Assembly (NCBI GenBank): GCA_035566435.1
Contig: DATMRF010000120.1
Coordinates: 1 to 64,000, forward strand
Source of the DNA: DATMRF01 sp035566435
Lineage (GTDB): Bacteria; Verrucomicrobiota; Verrucomicrobiia; Limisphaerales; UBA8199
Length of the DNA stretch: 64,000 nucleotides
Direction: 5' to 3'
The translations under genes and the position numbers were made by a program. Below, in pieces: positions 9,301 to 16,830 of the stretch (positions are counted from its first letter, which is position 1; every line of letters starts with the position of its first letter). Under the pieces are notes generated by a model, which worked only from the letters and a program-made list of their open reading frames with translations, searched no databases and had not been told where the DNA came from.

Positions 9301-10420
9301 CCGCATTCGTTACCACCGAGCCGGTCGAGCCATCCACCGGGAAGTAGGCCACCAGGCTGGGCTCGCTGGTGACCAGGCTGCGATACGCGTTAACGTTGGA
9401 AGGATTCGCTTGAACGACCGTCAGGGTCGCGACCGAGCTGGTAACGGAGATACCTCCGCTGGTCAGCTTGCAATCGAACGTGCTGGCGCTGTCGGCTGGG
9501 GTCACGGTTGGCAGAAACAGGCCGGGGGCAACAGCTCCAGGAACGTTCGTGCCATTGCGCATCCATTGGTAAGCCAAGCCGCCATTGAAAGATGCTCCCA
9601 CCGCGAAGGGTGCCGCGCCGCCGTTCCACACCGTCGCGCTTTGCGGCTGGGAGATGATCTGCGGACCCGGCGGCCGCAGCAGCAGGTCGCCGGTGGAAAA
9701 TGCGCCCGAGGCGAAAGTGAACATGCGGCCTTCATCCAGGTACCCGTAAAAAGCCTGGTTATCCCCCGGCGCGCTAATCATATAGACGTCGCCCGCCGAA
9801 GCGGTGGCGTTGTTTGTATCGCTCGGACCACAGGGGATGCCATTAGTGTAAAAGGTGGTGATGCCCCCGACATTGACGAGAGCGAGGTGCATCCAGTTGT
9901 TGGTGTCAATCGGCGCCTGATTTCCAATCGTAGTCGAGGTGCCAAGAATGAAGGCGTCAATGTATGGTGTTCCAGTTCCCGGCGCGTTGATGCGCAGCGC
10001 CACACCGCCCGATTGCCCTGACGAGAAGATCCAGCCGCCGCTGCCGCCGGCGATGCCGTTGTCCTGCGGCAGGACCCAGATTTCAATTCCGTAATTCTGG
10101 GCCGGAGGGTTGTAACCTATCCCCCACATGGAACTCTGGCGCTTGCCGCCCACGCCGACGCCCACCTGAATACATTGAGTGCTGGTGTAACCCGTGCCAT
10201 CCAATGGCCCGCCCGCACCGTTGTTGACAACCTGTGCCGCCACCGCACCGCCGGTCGAAGGCGCCGTGGAGAACGCGCTTCCGAAACCTCTGTTATTCCC
10301 GCTCGAATCTGTGATCGGTTGGCTGCTGTCCAAATGCCACCACCCCTGCACGGTAACGCTTGCGGAACCGAGACAAGCCCCGCCCAGGAGCGCCGCTAGT
10401 GAGAGAATTATCCTTCGCAT
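6362..10420 (-). CDS. Large exported LamG / Ig-like / PA14 protein
   Basis: 1352 aa. The ATG at 10420 is chosen over the in-frame ATG at 10426 because GGAG sits 8 bases before it. The signal peptide is MRRIILSLAALLGGACLGSA. Three LamG/concanavalin-like modules (roughly 25-235, 350-570, 660-900) alternate with Ig-like modules of the type QWxxNGTxxPG (about 245-335, 575-655, 905-990). A Big-like module, SSGLATPNA to VISFRAP, spans about 1000-1105. PA14 follows at about 1110-1270 (KLYWDYYYLG ... SGDYTFFLASDD ... HYFIQALHAEGGGGD). A C-terminal tail (ISWTGVGTLYQSTDLKTWTPV ... FYRIVQ, shown with its middle omitted) resembles tails in other proteins here. The modules indicate extracellular carbohydrate or surface binding; no catalytic domain was found. 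Confidence 0.9.
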   Translation of the reverse strand: MRRIILSLAALLGGACLGSASVTVQGWWHLDSSQPITDSSGNNRGFGSAFSTAPSTGGAVAAQVVNNGAGGPLDGTGYTSTQCIQVGVGVGGKRQSSMWGIGYNPPAQNYGIEIWVLPQDNGIAGGSGGWIFSSGQSGGVALRINAPGTGTPYIDAFILGTSTTIGNQAPIDTNNWMHLALVNVGGITTFYTNGIPCGPSDTNNATASAGDVYMISAPGDNQAFYGYLDEGRMFTFASGAFSTGDLLLRPPGPQIISQPQSATVWNGGAAPFAVGASFNGGLAYQWMRNGTNVPGAVAPGLFLPTVTPADSASTFDCKLTSGGISVTSSVATLTVVQANPSNVNAYRSLVTSEPSLVAYFPVDGSTGSVVTNAVNATYNGTLELNATYDGRTNRAFGERALSFSLDGDVQIPNNPAYEFPSGNGTVEALLYLSEATVSAPTFFAECFDANPIYYALQASANGSFLVYTNSTTGLSWPVPGGLIGRWAHVAFVFDHGTNVTPYFNGLSLGSQTQTSFGTSPGGPAWIGSVGTSTADGRWAGTVDELAVYSTALSSATIQGHYTKFFYGTNNAPPTIASQPGSKTMLAGGSPTLLVNVGGALPFTFQWTSNGIAIPGATGPSLTLLQAQTSYSATYSLNITNVFGRTNTQPIVLTFTAPPAGYVGKVMSDNPTAFWRLADTAGPTAVDSAGLYDGTYNSSGVTYSAGGFPGDTSAGAAFNGSSGRALVPNSPALNPNGPFTIEFWGQLASYGFFVPLSSMNRPSRDSGYEFYLDGNAPGYEFHSAAGGGYNMITADDNVPPNGAWFHVVGVWDTTNMYLYVNGQLGDIQEDPPLPAGVDNYVTEGAPPFVPNTAKSFYVGSRSDDTHYYHGALCDIAFYSYALSRTQITNHWSYGWVPSQVTQSPAGVTNVEGSTITLTPVVAGVPNTYQWVKDGSNLTDTLNPVDNTPHYPNGVTNLTLTIAECQPSDSGLYHLVVTNPVGGSVSANAKVVILPDTNPPVVNFSSGLATPNAAGPTPFLVKVAFNKRIDLATGSNPANYVLSPAVALSSVVLAADLQAAPFGADWRTVYLLTAGLTPGQKYSLTVSGVKDQAQTPNTMAPAVISFRAPVLTSGKLYWDYYYLGSPVNGVVSLTSSPNYPNEPHTNDTTTIFDTTQITGGDLNNNPKFGAFGDNYGDSLSGFLTPTVSGDYTFFLASDDASWLLLSTDSNPANAATIAQETAFDNGVFVEPPNPRVSAPITLAAGTHYFIQALHAEGGGGDFVKVGWRISTDTTSATNLPPIQAQYLSTYASLPAPVFNPPTFSSGQVRISWTGVGTLYQSTDLKTWTPVPGNPSSPYSVTPGLGPHLFYRIVQ

Positions 10421-10613
10421 AATCATGACTCCGTTTGTCGATGTTTACAGTTAGGGAACAATCCCGCCCCAAACGAAGGGCTTCCTCTCGACGATTCAAA
10501 TGCCGGCGTACGGACAACGTCAGCGCTGAAAAAGTCCGCCGAACGACTACGTTTGTGGCGATGCTTGCTTCTACTACGACAGGTTTGGTCATGACCGTCA
10601 ATAATAAACGAAA

Positions 10614-11306
10614 TTAAGCGGGCGTGGATTTCCCCGAGCGAGCGAAACGTCGCGCCTGGAAAAGAGCGGTGAAATGCAACATAAGAAAGAGAGGAACCAT
10701 ATAAGCAGGGATGAGCACCAGGGGTAATTGTGCCATCGCGCTCGTGGTGACGTTCCCAGTAATCCCAGGCAGGAAGCCCGAACAGATCGTCCCCATTGAG
10801 ACGGCGACAACCAGGTCAACGATCCCCATGATATTCCAAATCACGTACCGTCTGCTGCCCGCAAACGACGAGTCACGAATTAGTCCCAGCAGGATCCAAG
10901 GCGCGGTCACGCCGATTGCCATGTCCCCGAGTCCGGCCGGGAAAGCGAAGAGTCCAGGCAGAACACCCTGTGCATAGAGAGAAAGGAAGCCGAGGCCAGC
11001 CCACCGCCAAGCCTGTATCGCTGTCACCAGCCGAAGGTCGGCGCGGAACACAAAGGCCCTAAACGCGCCCGATCCGAAGTAAGCCGCAAAAAATACCGCC
11101 AGGGGAATTGCAAAACCGAAGAATATCGGCAGCGGAGGCGAACCTGCGCTCCCCACGAACGCCCCCTGGGCGCCCAGCAGAAAAACAAGCCCGAACCACA
11201 GAGCCAAGGCCACAGAAACGACCGACCTCAGGCTCGAATGGTTGTGATTAAGTTCCGAAGTCACGTTTGTGTTGATGCTTCCCATACTTTCATTTGTCAT
11301 GTTCAT
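10614..11306 (-). CDS. Polytopic membrane protein under a MarR-type operator
   Basis: 230 aa with about six hydrophobic spans, the first near residues 28-50 (VVSVALALWFGLVFLLGA) and the last near 193-215. The N-terminal 27 residues are polar and Asn/Ser-rich. I do not recognise the family. The gene is the next one downstream of the MarR gene on the same strand. The 184-bp gap holds a 12-bp palindrome identical to one over the MarR promoter. This makes it a probable target of that repressor, so a role in export, tolerance or sensing of a small molecule is plausible but not shown. Confidence 0.82.
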   Translation of the reverse strand: MNMTNESMGSINTNVTSELNHNHSSLRSVVSVALALWFGLVFLLGAQGAFVGSAGSPPLPIFFGFAIPLAVFFAAYFGSGAFRAFVFRADLRLVTAIQAWRWAGLGFLSLYAQGVLPGLFAFPAGLGDMAIGVTAPWILLGLIRDSSFAGSRRYVIWNIMGIVDLVVAVSMGTICSGFLPGITGNVTTSAMAQLPLVLIPAYMVPLFLMLHFTALFQARRFARSGKSTPA

Positions 11307-11441
11307 ATACTTTTTGCTTTTGGTTTGTTGTTTTGTGTTGATTGTCTGCTTCAGCTTTTAGGGATTCCGTTGTTGAGGAATTGAGTTGATACGACTGTCA
11401 TTCGAAAAAAGCTTAGGTGTGAATTCTTTCGGTAATCTAAT

Positions 11442-11453
11442 GTGTATATACAC
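11442..11453. promoter_or_regulatory. MarR operator, copy 2 (GTGTATATACAC)
   Basis: A perfect 12-bp palindrome, identical to the one at 11938-11949, lies 135 bp upstream of the membrane protein start and 37 bp past the MarR stop codon. The central TATATA could also serve as a -10 element for the membrane gene. Confidence 0.72.
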
Positions 11454-11490
11454 TTATACGTCTCTGAAAATCTCTTCCTTCTGGCTGCGG

Positions 11491-11934
11491 TTATGGGCCC
11501 TTCAACTTCGCCGCCACGTCTTCCAAATCGCCGATGATCGTTGACCATCGTTCCGCTCCCAGGGTCGCGACGACTTTGTCCTGGGCGGAGCGCCAGGCCG
11601 GAAGCGTTTTGGCCAGAGCGGCGCGCCCCTTTGCGGTAATCTCAAGTTCCACATAGCCGCCTCGTCCGCCACCTTTTGCCCGCACCAGGCCGTCCCGCTG
11701 CAAAGGGCGAAGATTTCGCAACAGGGTAGTACGTTCCATTCCGAGCCATTCACTCAATTCGGCCATGCCCCACCCGTTCCTGGCCTGCAGCGCTCCAAGG
11801 ATGGGCGTTTGCGTGGGGCGCATGCCGTGTCGCCGCACTTCGGCGTCGAAGAACTGAGTTATCACCCGGGATACCCGGCGGACATTAAAACACGTGCAGT
11901 TCCCGACGGACGTCAGGTCCAATTGTTTCTTCAT
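11491..11934 (-). CDS. MarR-family transcriptional regulator
   Basis: 147 aa from the ATG at 11934; the open frame runs further upstream but there it is only antisense to engB. The winged helix-turn-helix is clear: PTQTPILGALQARNGWGMAE, LSEWLGMERTTLLRNLRPLQ, RDGLVRAKGGGRGGYVELEIT and KGRAAL. MarR proteins are dimers that bind palindromes and usually repress themselves and a neighbour until a ligand or oxidant releases them. Here a palindrome sits over the gene's own -10 and again before the next gene, which fits autorepression plus control of the membrane protein. One Cys pair (C13, C15) is near the N-terminus. No ligand can be read from the sequence. Confidence 0.9.
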   Translation of the reverse strand: MKKQLDLTSVGNCTCFNVRRVSRVITQFFDAEVRRHGMRPTQTPILGALQARNGWGMAELSEWLGMERTTLLRNLRPLQRDGLVRAKGGGRGGYVELEITAKGRAALAKTLPAWRSAQDKVVATLGAERWSTIIGDLEDVAAKLKGP

Positions 11935-11937
11935 GTA

Positions 11938-11969
11938 GTGTATATACACACAGAGCGTAATTCTGTCAA
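11938..11969 (-). promoter_or_regulatory. marR promoter with overlapping palindromic operator
   Basis: On the minus strand, TTGACA (11964-11969) is followed by a 17-base spacer and TATATA (11941-11946). The operator GTGTATATACAC (11938-11949) covers the -10. The ATG begins 7 bases after the -10, where transcription would start, so the mRNA looks leaderless and no ribosome-binding site is visible. Confidence 0.75.
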
Positions 11970-12032
11970 CGGATTTGTTTTGGCCGGGTCGGAGGATCAG
12001 GATGTGCGAAAGGGCAACCAATCGGCACGACC

Positions 12033-12725
12033 TCACCAAGGGCGGTTGAGGTCGGGACGCGGTTTTCGGTTTTGTGGAACGCGCGGGCCCGGGTGTTCGG
12101 CAGGTACCAGTGCGCGGCTCGACGCGGCGTTGATTGCGGTCATCTGCTCGTCGATTACCTCGAGCAATTCGTGCCGGCCCTGGCCTGTTTCCGCGGAACA
12201 GGTGAACCCCGCGGGCAACTTTTCGAACCAGGCCGAAATGCGAGCCGTAAAGGCGGCGACGTTGGTCTGCACGGTGGCGGCGGATACCTTGTCGGTCTTG
12301 GTGAAGACAAGGACGAAGGGCACGGCGTGGCGCACGAGCCATTCGACGAACTCGAGATCGATTTGTTGCGGCGCGAGGCCGGACTCGATGAGCGCAAAGA
12401 CCAGGCAGAGGTTCGTGCGATGCTCCAGGTAATCGGCGGCGGCCTGGTTGAACCGGGCCCGGTGCTTGCGGGCACCCTGGGCAAAGCCGTATCCAGGCAG
12501 ATCCACCAGGCGCCAGCATTTGTTCATGGTGAAGATGTTAATCAACTTGGTGAACCCCGGCCTGGAGGAGACACGGGCCATGCCCTGCTCGCCCGCGAGC
12601 AGGTTCAGCAGGGAGGACTTGCCGACGTTCGAGCGGCCGATGAAGGCGAACTCCGGCAGTGACTCGTCCGGACACGAATCCAAATCGGGCGCGCTGCGAT
12701 CAAAAATGGCGGATGAGATGTTCAC
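12033..12725 (-). CDS. engB: Ribosome-biogenesis GTPase EngB/YihA
   Basis: About 230 aa from the GTG at 12725; this start gives the usual family N-terminus (VNISSAIFDRSAPDLDSCPD). The GTPase motifs are all present: G1 GRSNVGKSS at residues 30-38, the RPGFTK switch, G3 DLPGYGFA, G4 TKTDK and G5 SAETGQG. EngB (YsxC) is an essential GTPase that helps assemble the large ribosomal subunit. The open frame continues upstream for 120 codons, but there it is antisense to rsgA and looks non-coding. rsgA, another ribosome-assembly GTPase, lies directly upstream on the same strand, so the pair may be co-expressed. Confidence 0.94.
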   Translation of the reverse strand: MNISSAIFDRSAPDLDSCPDESLPEFAFIGRSNVGKSSLLNLLAGEQGMARVSSRPGFTKLINIFTMNKCWRLVDLPGYGFAQGARKHRARFNQAAADYLEHRTNLCLVFALIESGLAPQQIDLEFVEWLVRHAVPFVLVFTKTDKVSAATVQTNVAAFTARISAWFEKLPAGFTCSAETGQGRHELLEVIDEQMTAINAASSRALVPAEHPGPRVPQNRKPRPDLNRPW

Positions 12726-12771
12726 GATGGAGAATCCACAGGCCAGTGTCGCACAAATCGCAGTTAAAACC

Positions 12772-12798
12772 ACGGATAAACACGGATGAACACGGATT
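12772..12798. repeat. ACCACGGAT-type dispersed repeat, short copy
   Basis: The sequence is built of CACGGAT units between engB and rsgA. Fuller copies lie at 14366-14436 and 54300-54363. This repeat class is common in intergenic DNA of Verrucomicrobiota and Planctomycetota. Confidence 0.7.
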
Positions 12799-12816
12799 TT
12801 GAACTTAAGGAGCGGT

Positions 12817-13875
12817 TCAATCCTTCTGGCGGGACGGGCGACGGGTCCCGCGGTCGCTCTGTTTACGGGCTTTCCAGGCGGAACGCTTTTCGGCTTCGCG
12901 GAGGTATCGGATTTCGAGTTGGAGTTTGAGAAAGCTGTCATAGCGCTCGCGCGGGAGGGTGCCGGCGGCCAGGGCTTCGAGCACCGCACACTTATTCTCC
13001 CTGGTATGTGAGCAGTCGCGGAAGTGGCAACGCGGAGAGAGTACTTCGATCTCGGGAAAAGCTTGCTTCGAGCCTTCAGTGGCAATCCAGATGTGGAACT
13101 CTCTCATGCCCGGCGTATCAATGACCACGCCGCCTTGCGGGAGAAAAATCATCTCGCGCCACGAAGTGGTATGCCGGCCTTTGGCGTCATTGGTGCGCAC
13201 TTCGACCGTGGCCTGGATGTCTTCGCCATAGAGGCGGTTGATGAGGCTCGACTTGCCAACGCCCGACGTGCCGATGAATACGGCGGTGTCGCCGGGCTTG
13301 ATGAGCTCCGACAATTTCTTCACACCCCGCCCGGTGAGGGCACAGGCCGGGAGCACGGAGGCTCCGCCGGCCACACGAGCGGCAGCGGCGAGCTTGGCGT
13401 CAAGGTCCTGGCACAAATCGATTTTATTGAGAACGACGACCGGGCGCGCGCCGCTTTCATGCGCCACCACGAGCATCTGCTCCAGGCACGCCGGGTCGAA
13501 ACCCGCGTCCGCGGAGGTCACCAGGAATGCAATGTCGATATTGGTGGCCAGGATTTGCTCGGCGGCGCCATGGCCGGTCATTTTGCGGGAGAGTTGGGTG
13601 CGTCGCGGAAGGATCGCCTGAATAAGGGCCTTCTGCTCGTTGGGCACGAGCTTTACGGCGACCCAATCGCCGACCTTGGGAAGTTTTGAGTTGGACTGGC
13701 GAGCTTCGTGCAAGCACTTGCCGGAGACTTGCGCGAGAAGCTCGGCCTCAGCGGTCCAGACGCGGAAGAAATGCTTATCCTCCACCGCGACGCGAGCCGG
13801 GACCAGACCCCTGGCATAGTGGGGGGCGAATTGCTGATGGAGGTCAGGGTTCCAGCCCAGCTTGGTCAGTTCCAT
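12817..13875 (-). CDS. rsgA: Small-subunit ribosome biogenesis GTPase RsgA (YjeQ)
   Basis: 352 aa from the ATG at 13875 (MELTKLGWNP); an upstream in-frame start at 13917 adds 14 unlikely residues. An N-terminal OB-fold precedes a circularly permuted GTPase whose motifs come in the order NKID (G4), LTGRG (G5), GTSGVGKSSL (G1), then DTPGMREF (G3). A zinc knuckle near the end holds C-H-F-R-D-C-S-H and the later Cys of NKC. RsgA assists late 30S maturation and is released by GTP hydrolysis. The C-terminal tail is rich in Arg/Lys (KARKQSDRGTRRPSRQ). It is followed by engB on the same strand. Confidence 0.95.
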   Translation of the reverse strand: MELTKLGWNPDLHQQFAPHYARGLVPARVAVEDKHFFRVWTAEAELLAQVSGKCLHEARQSNSKLPKVGDWVAVKLVPNEQKALIQAILPRRTQLSRKMTGHGAAEQILATNIDIAFLVTSADAGFDPACLEQMLVVAHESGARPVVVLNKIDLCQDLDAKLAAAARVAGGASVLPACALTGRGVKKLSELIKPGDTAVFIGTSGVGKSSLINRLYGEDIQATVEVRTNDAKGRHTTSWREMIFLPQGGVVIDTPGMREFHIWIATEGSKQAFPEIEVLSPRCHFRDCSHTRENKCAVLEALAAGTLPRERYDSFLKLQLEIRYLREAEKRSAWKARKQSDRGTRRPSRQKD

Positions 13876-13964
13876 AATCGGGGCTCGGCAATGCTTCGGA
13901 CTGGCCTGCGTAAACAAACGTGAACTATTGAGTTTTTGTTGATGGTAATAATGCGATACAAAAC

Positions 13965-14041
13965 TGGCGCGTCCGGCAGGACTTGAACCTGCAACCTTCT
14001 GATCCGAAGTCAGAAGCTCTATCCAATTGAGCTACGGACGC
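13965..14041 (-). tRNA. tRNA-Arg (anticodon TCG)
   Basis: The acceptor stem GCGTCCG pairs with CGGACGC, the discriminator is G, and CCA is encoded (13965-13967). The anticodon stem TCTGA/TCAGA encloses loop CTTCGGA, giving anticodon TCG for CGA codons. The T-loop is GTTCAAGTC and the D-arm is GCTCAATTGGATAGAGC. Total length is 77 nt. Confidence 0.96.
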
Positions 14042-14365
14042 GTTGAAGCACCACGCACAATCAATGCCTTGTGAAAGGTCAGTTTGGCCCGCACGGTCTG
14101 TTGTGACAGGCTGAACCGGCAGCGCGGCTTGAAAGTGGTGGCCGAGCCTGGCAACCGTCCAATCTAATGCCGGAAGGTTGCCGGGAACCGGGTTTGCACA
14201 GGCCGTGTTTCACGCCGCCACGATACTCCGGCGGAACGGTTGGGGTCAACTTTTGCCGGGGGAGACGGGGGGGGATTTCGTAGCGCGACAAAAAAGCAAC
14301 CGACGAGAACGAGGACTGGCCTTCGCGCTATGCTCCGGCCCGGCAGGCGAGGAGGAGGAGTTTTA

Positions 14366-14436
14366 ACCACGGATTGCACGGATAGCGCGGATTTCTTTTC
14401 GTCTATCTGTGAAATCCCTGAAATCCGTGGTCGATA
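14366..14436. repeat. ACCACGGAT-type dispersed repeat
   Basis: Begins AACCACGGATTGCACGGAT and ends GAAATCCGTGGTCG, so its ends are inverted (ACCACGGAT against ATCCGTGGT). The copy at 54300-54363 has the same plan. It sits just upstream of the bipartite element. Confidence 0.75.
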
Positions 14437-14446
14437 CTCCGAACCG

Positions 14447-14700
14447 TTCCTGTAACACGTTTTGTGGCCCTATATATAGTGAAAGCAAAACGCGAGAACC
14501 AAATACCCAAACCGACATGAAAATCACATCGATAGCCTCGTTCCCCTTCCCTCGACTGGCGGCCACCGCCTCAGTGATTGAACGTCACGCGGGCGCCTTG
14601 GTTGCCTGCAAACGCCGCTCTCATCCGGACCCCGGCTCAGGGTGGATCAGACCGGTTCAAACCGGTTCAAACCCGTCAAAGCCACAAAGTGGGGGGGGTC
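14447..14700 (+). repeat. Bipartite dispersed element, copy 1
   Basis: The 5' block TTCCTGTAACACGTTTTGTG continues into GCCCTATATA (14447-14476). The 3' block (14644-14700) begins GGATCAGAC, contains two CGGTTCAAAC direct repeats and ends in a run of eight G followed by TC. Both blocks recur in the same order at 46552-46826 while the roughly 165-190 bp between them differs. An ATGAAAA begins about 40 bp after the 5' block in both copies. Confidence 0.75.
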
Positions 14701-14822
14701 ACCCTAAGAAGCGCAAAGAGGCAAGTCCGCGTTATCCGCGGTTGAACCTCTTGGGCAATTGTGGCGGCGCGTTGCGGACAACGCGCCCTACCTCTTTGGG
14801 TTCGGGCGGTTCGGACAGGAGG

Positions 14823-15734
14823 TCAGAGACTCCTTACGTCGTCTCCTACAGAATTGCGGTCTGGCAATGATGCTTTTACGAATTCTTCAACTACGGGCGA
14901 GGTTTTTTGCTTCATCAGGGCCCCGACGATGAGGGGCGGGCCCGCCGGTCGCAGCGGGACCAGCCGCAGCCGCGGGCCGGCGATGCAGCTCACACAACTC
15001 GGCAGAATGGCGATTCCGTGACCGGCTTCCACTCCCGCTATGAGACTGGTGACGCTGTCGTGTTCCTCGGCGAACCTGGGTTTGCGCGCGCCGGCCTTGA
15101 ACCGCGCTTCGACCTCGCTGTAATAGTCCGGGTAATCCTTCCGGGTGTAGCCCAGCAAAGGTTCGGAACGGAGTTGATCGAGAGTCAGCGACCGGGCCCG
15201 CGCGAGGGCATGCCGAGGCGACACGGCGACACACCACGGGTAGCGCGCCAGTTCCACAAAATTCAATCCGCGCGCTGCTTTGCCTCGCGGCCGAACAGTC
15301 AGCGCCAGGTCCAGTTTTCCTTCGTGCAATTGGGAAATCAGCTCTTCGGCCGACAGGTCATGGAGCATGACGCGGACGGCGGGGTATTGTGCCTGAAAAC
15401 TCCTGAGCACCCGCGGCAGGATTTCGACGCTGGGCGATGGCGCGTAGCCCAGTTGAAGTTTGCCCTCGATCCGGCCGGCCTTCGCGCGCGCCTTTTCCAC
15501 GGCTTCATCGGCCCGGTCCAGTACGGCCTGAGCTTCGAGCAGAAACACGCGGCCGGCCTCGGTGAGGCGAACCGATTTGGCGGTGCGTTCCAGAAGCGAG
15601 AATCCGAGTTCGTCCTCCAGGTCGCGAATCTGGCGGCTGAGCGCGGGCTGGGAAACGTGAAGCTTGAGCGCGGCGCGTGTGACATTTTCTTCGCGGGCGG
15701 CGGCGATGAAGTACCGGAGATGGCGCAGTTCCAT
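14823..15734 (-). CDS. LysR-family transcriptional regulator
   Basis: 303 aa from the ATG at 15734 (MELRHLRYFIAAAREENVTR). Residues 1-60 form the classical LysR helix-turn-helix with AALKLHVSQPALSRQIRDLE. The remainder is the two-lobed effector domain, with SPRHALA and LIAGVEAGHGIAILPSC typical of the fold. It is divergent from the pirin gene with 85 bp between them, the usual arrangement in which a LysR protein controls its neighbour and itself. The likely target is the pirin-membrane-YceI-CDGSH run. The Cys pair in LPSCVSC could be relevant if the signal is redox, but that is only a possibility. No operator could be fixed by eye. Confidence 0.93.
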   Translation of the reverse strand: MELRHLRYFIAAAREENVTRAALKLHVSQPALSRQIRDLEDELGFSLLERTAKSVRLTEAGRVFLLEAQAVLDRADEAVEKARAKAGRIEGKLQLGYAPSPSVEILPRVLRSFQAQYPAVRVMLHDLSAEELISQLHEGKLDLALTVRPRGKAARGLNFVELARYPWCVAVSPRHALARARSLTLDQLRSEPLLGYTRKDYPDYYSEVEARFKAGARKPRFAEEHDSVTSLIAGVEAGHGIAILPSCVSCIAGPRLRLVPLRPAGPPLIVGALMKQKTSPVVEEFVKASLPDRNSVGDDVRSL

Positions 15735-15819
15735 GCGAGCGCGAGCATGCCATTTAGTTATGGTAAGGCAAGAAACATGATCTTTCCCTCCCCGGCAAGT
15801 GGTGTGGCACGGTGTAGCC

Positions 15820-16515
15820 ATGATGAAAGTTCGAAAAGCAAATGAACGGGGCCACGCCGAGCACGGCTGGCTGGACAGTTATCACACTTTCAGTTTCGCG
15901 GGTTATTATGACCCGGAGTGGATGGGCTTCCGCAGCCTGCGGGTGATCAACGACGACCTGGTGATGCCCGGGAAGGGTTTCGGCCAGCATCCTCACCGGG
16001 ACATGGAAATCATCACGTATGTCCTGAGCGGCGCGCTGCAGCACAAGGATTCGATGGGCAATGGCCGGGTCATCCGCGCCGGCGACCTGCAGTATATGGC
16101 GGCGGGCACGGGCGTGCAGCACAGCGAATTCAACCCGGCGAAAGACGAAGCGGTGCATTTCCTGCAGATCTGGATTCAGCCTGACCGGCAGGGGGTGGCG
16201 CCGCGTTACGCGGAGAAGTCTTTCCGGGACGCACCGGCCGGAACGCTGCAGCTCGTCACGAGCAAAACCGGCCGCGACAGTTCCATCGCGATTCACCAGG
16301 ACGCGGACCTCTGGCTGGCCAAACTCGACGCCGGAAACCGCGCCACCCATAACCTGGCCCAGGGACGCCAGGCCTGGGTTCACGTGGCCGAGGGCGAAGT
16401 GGCGCTGAACGGAAAGAAACTCCAGGGGGGCGACGCGGCAGCGCTTACCGAACCGGGAGCGCTCGAGTTGGCCGCGGCAAAACCGGCGCAGGTTTTGCTG
16501 TTCGACCTTAACTGA
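15820..16515 (+). CDS. Pirin family protein (YhhW-like cupin)
   Basis: 231 aa; the tandem ATGs at 15820 and 15823 are both possible starts. It closely follows the pirin/YhhW pattern: KANERGHAEHGWLDSYHTFS, YYDPEWMGFRSLRVINDD, then the metal site HPHRDMEI and GTGVQHSEFNP. The two His of HPH, the later His and the Glu are the expected metal ligands. YhhW has quercetin 2,3-dioxygenase activity in vitro; physiological roles of bacterial pirins are mostly linked to redox metabolism. It is the first gene of a plus-strand run divergent from the LysR regulator. Confidence 0.93.
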   Translation: MMKVRKANERGHAEHGWLDSYHTFSFAGYYDPEWMGFRSLRVINDDLVMPGKGFGQHPHRDMEIITYVLSGALQHKDSMGNGRVIRAGDLQYMAAGTGVQHSEFNPAKDEAVHFLQIWIQPDRQGVAPRYAEKSFRDAPAGTLQLVTSKTGRDSSIAIHQDADLWLAKLDAGNRATHNLAQGRQAWVHVAEGEVALNGKKLQGGDAAALTEPGALELAAAKPAQVLLFDLN

Positions 16516-16525
16516 ACCACGACCA

Positions 16526-16780
16526 ATGAAGCGCGCCCTGCGAATTCTCGCGTTGGTGGTTGCGCTCGCCGCCGGCTTGTTTTGGCTGGCGGCGGGTGCC
16601 CAGCGCGGTTGGACCAAGACTTCGGTGCCGGTGAAAACCGTGGACGATGTCACCGGCCTCGAAGGGATCACTTACAGGAAGCAGTTCATCCCCGGTCTTG
16701 ATTTTCTCGCAGCCGCTCTCGTCGGCGCTGGCATCCTGGCGGGAGCTTCCTTAATATTTCGAAATCCGACACGTAGATAA
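16526..16780 (+). CDS. Small two-span membrane protein
   Basis: 84 aa, 10 bp after the pirin stop. Two hydrophobic spans lie at about residues 5-24 (LRILALVVALAAGLFWLAAG) and 58-77. A polar loop between them contains KTVDDVTGLEGITYRKQFIPG. No family is recognised. Position suggests co-transcription with pirin and yceI. Confidence 0.65.
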   Translation: MKRALRILALVVALAAGLFWLAAGAQRGWTKTSVPVKTVDDVTGLEGITYRKQFIPGLDFLAAALVGAGILAGASLIFRNPTRR

Positions 16781-16830
16781 CAACAACGACAGAACAACGG
16801 AAAAGCTGAACCATCAACCATTGACACCAT

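Larger units (their letters stand above)
14042..14822. other. Repeat-rich intergenic region without a confident gene
   Basis: This 780-bp gap between tRNA-Arg and the LysR gene holds an ACCACGGAT-type repeat and one copy of a bipartite element also seen near 46.6 kb. Open frames such as 14409-14870 run through repeat sequence and show no domain. A short frame starting MKITSIASFPFPRL at 14518 follows the 5' motif of the bipartite element; whether it is translated is unknown. Confidence 0.6.

Noticed and set aside
8888..10021. 377-codon plus-strand frame
   Set aside because: It is antisense to the LamG/Ig/PA14 gene and has no recognisable domain.
11935..12519. N-terminal extension of the MarR frame
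   Set aside because: It is antisense to engB and the promoter and ATG at 11934 give a complete MarR protein.
12726..13085. N-terminal extension of the EngB frame
   Set aside because: It covers rsgA in another frame, has no similarity to EngB, and the GTG at 12725 gives the family's usual N-terminus.
14363..14566. Short minus-strand frame shared in part with one near 46.6 kb
   Set aside because: Shared residues (YIGPQNVLQE) arise because both frames read through the 5' block of the dispersed element; no sign of selection as protein.
15735..15819. LysR box in the LysR-pirin intergenic region
   Set aside because: TTA-N7-TAA is present but too short and imperfect to call a T-N11-A operator.
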